From positions 561,456-625,455 of the forward strand of contig OZ038323.1 in NCBI GenBank assembly GCA_964035795.1: a DNA stretch of 64,000 nt. Reading direction: 5' to 3'. Under the pieces are notes generated by a model. That model was not told where the DNA came from. It made no database searches and saw only the letters and a list, made by a program, of their open reading frames with translations. Shown piece by piece: positions 63,983-64,000 of the stretch (its first letter is position 1; the number at the start of each line of letters is the position of its first letter). Made by a program: the position numbers and the translations under genes. Source of the DNA: Pterobdella sp. o SKG-2022 (lineage: Eukaryota; Annelida; Clitellata; Hirudinida; Piscicolidae).

Positions 63983-64000
63983 TGTTACTCCTGCTGTTTC

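Overview
This window is nuclear DNA of a bilaterian animal. Its protein-coding genes are split by many introns with GT...AG borders. Several introns are only about 50 bases long, while others are stretched to kilobases by tandem repeats. The gene content (a GRIP multi-PDZ scaffold, a CCN matricellular protein, a Tctex-1/DYNLT dynein light chain, an M1 aminopeptidase and an SDR-type epimerase) is metazoan. Two kinds of LINE and a tRNA-derived SINE are also present. I cannot name the species; an aquatic invertebrate is a guess. All gene models below come from reading exons by eye: family motifs, splice consensus, and reading phase carried across every junction. No alignment was run.

Layout. 88-22143 (+): the 3' two thirds of a GRIP gene, from PDZ3 to PDZ7 and the stop, with huge minisatellites in its introns and an Asn-rich linker exon. 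22.2-25.6 kb: spacer with two minisatellites and a TATA-like site. 25615-34799 (+): a complete CCN gene (IGFBP, VWC, TSP1, CT modules, 38 cysteines) with an unusual N-terminal pro-region and a furin-type site. 34.8-38 kb: gene-poor minisatellites. 38-43.2 kb: two decayed copies of one LINE family, tail to tail, each ending beside a TG microsatellite. 43.9-48 kb: a graveyard with a restriction-endonuclease-type LINE end, a SINE, a palindromic element and LINE scraps. 48.2-50.1 kb: a 32-bp minisatellite. 50589-55461 (+): a complete Tctex-1 domain gene in six exons. 55984-62381 (-): a complete secreted M1 aminopeptidase in 26 exons, tail to tail with the Tctex-1 gene. 62747-63951 (+): the start of an SDR/epimerase-like gene, head to head with the aminopeptidase across 365 bp and running off the window.

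The genes do not form a pathway. The most striking property is the repeat organisation. Several introns carry G/T-rich arrays that begin at or near the 5' splice site, and C/A-rich arrays that end at or near the 3' splice site, always in the orientation that matches the splice signal on the transcribed strand. Around GRIP exon 1868-1961 the two arrays are reverse complements, so the exon sits in the loop of a potential kilobase-scale RNA hairpin.
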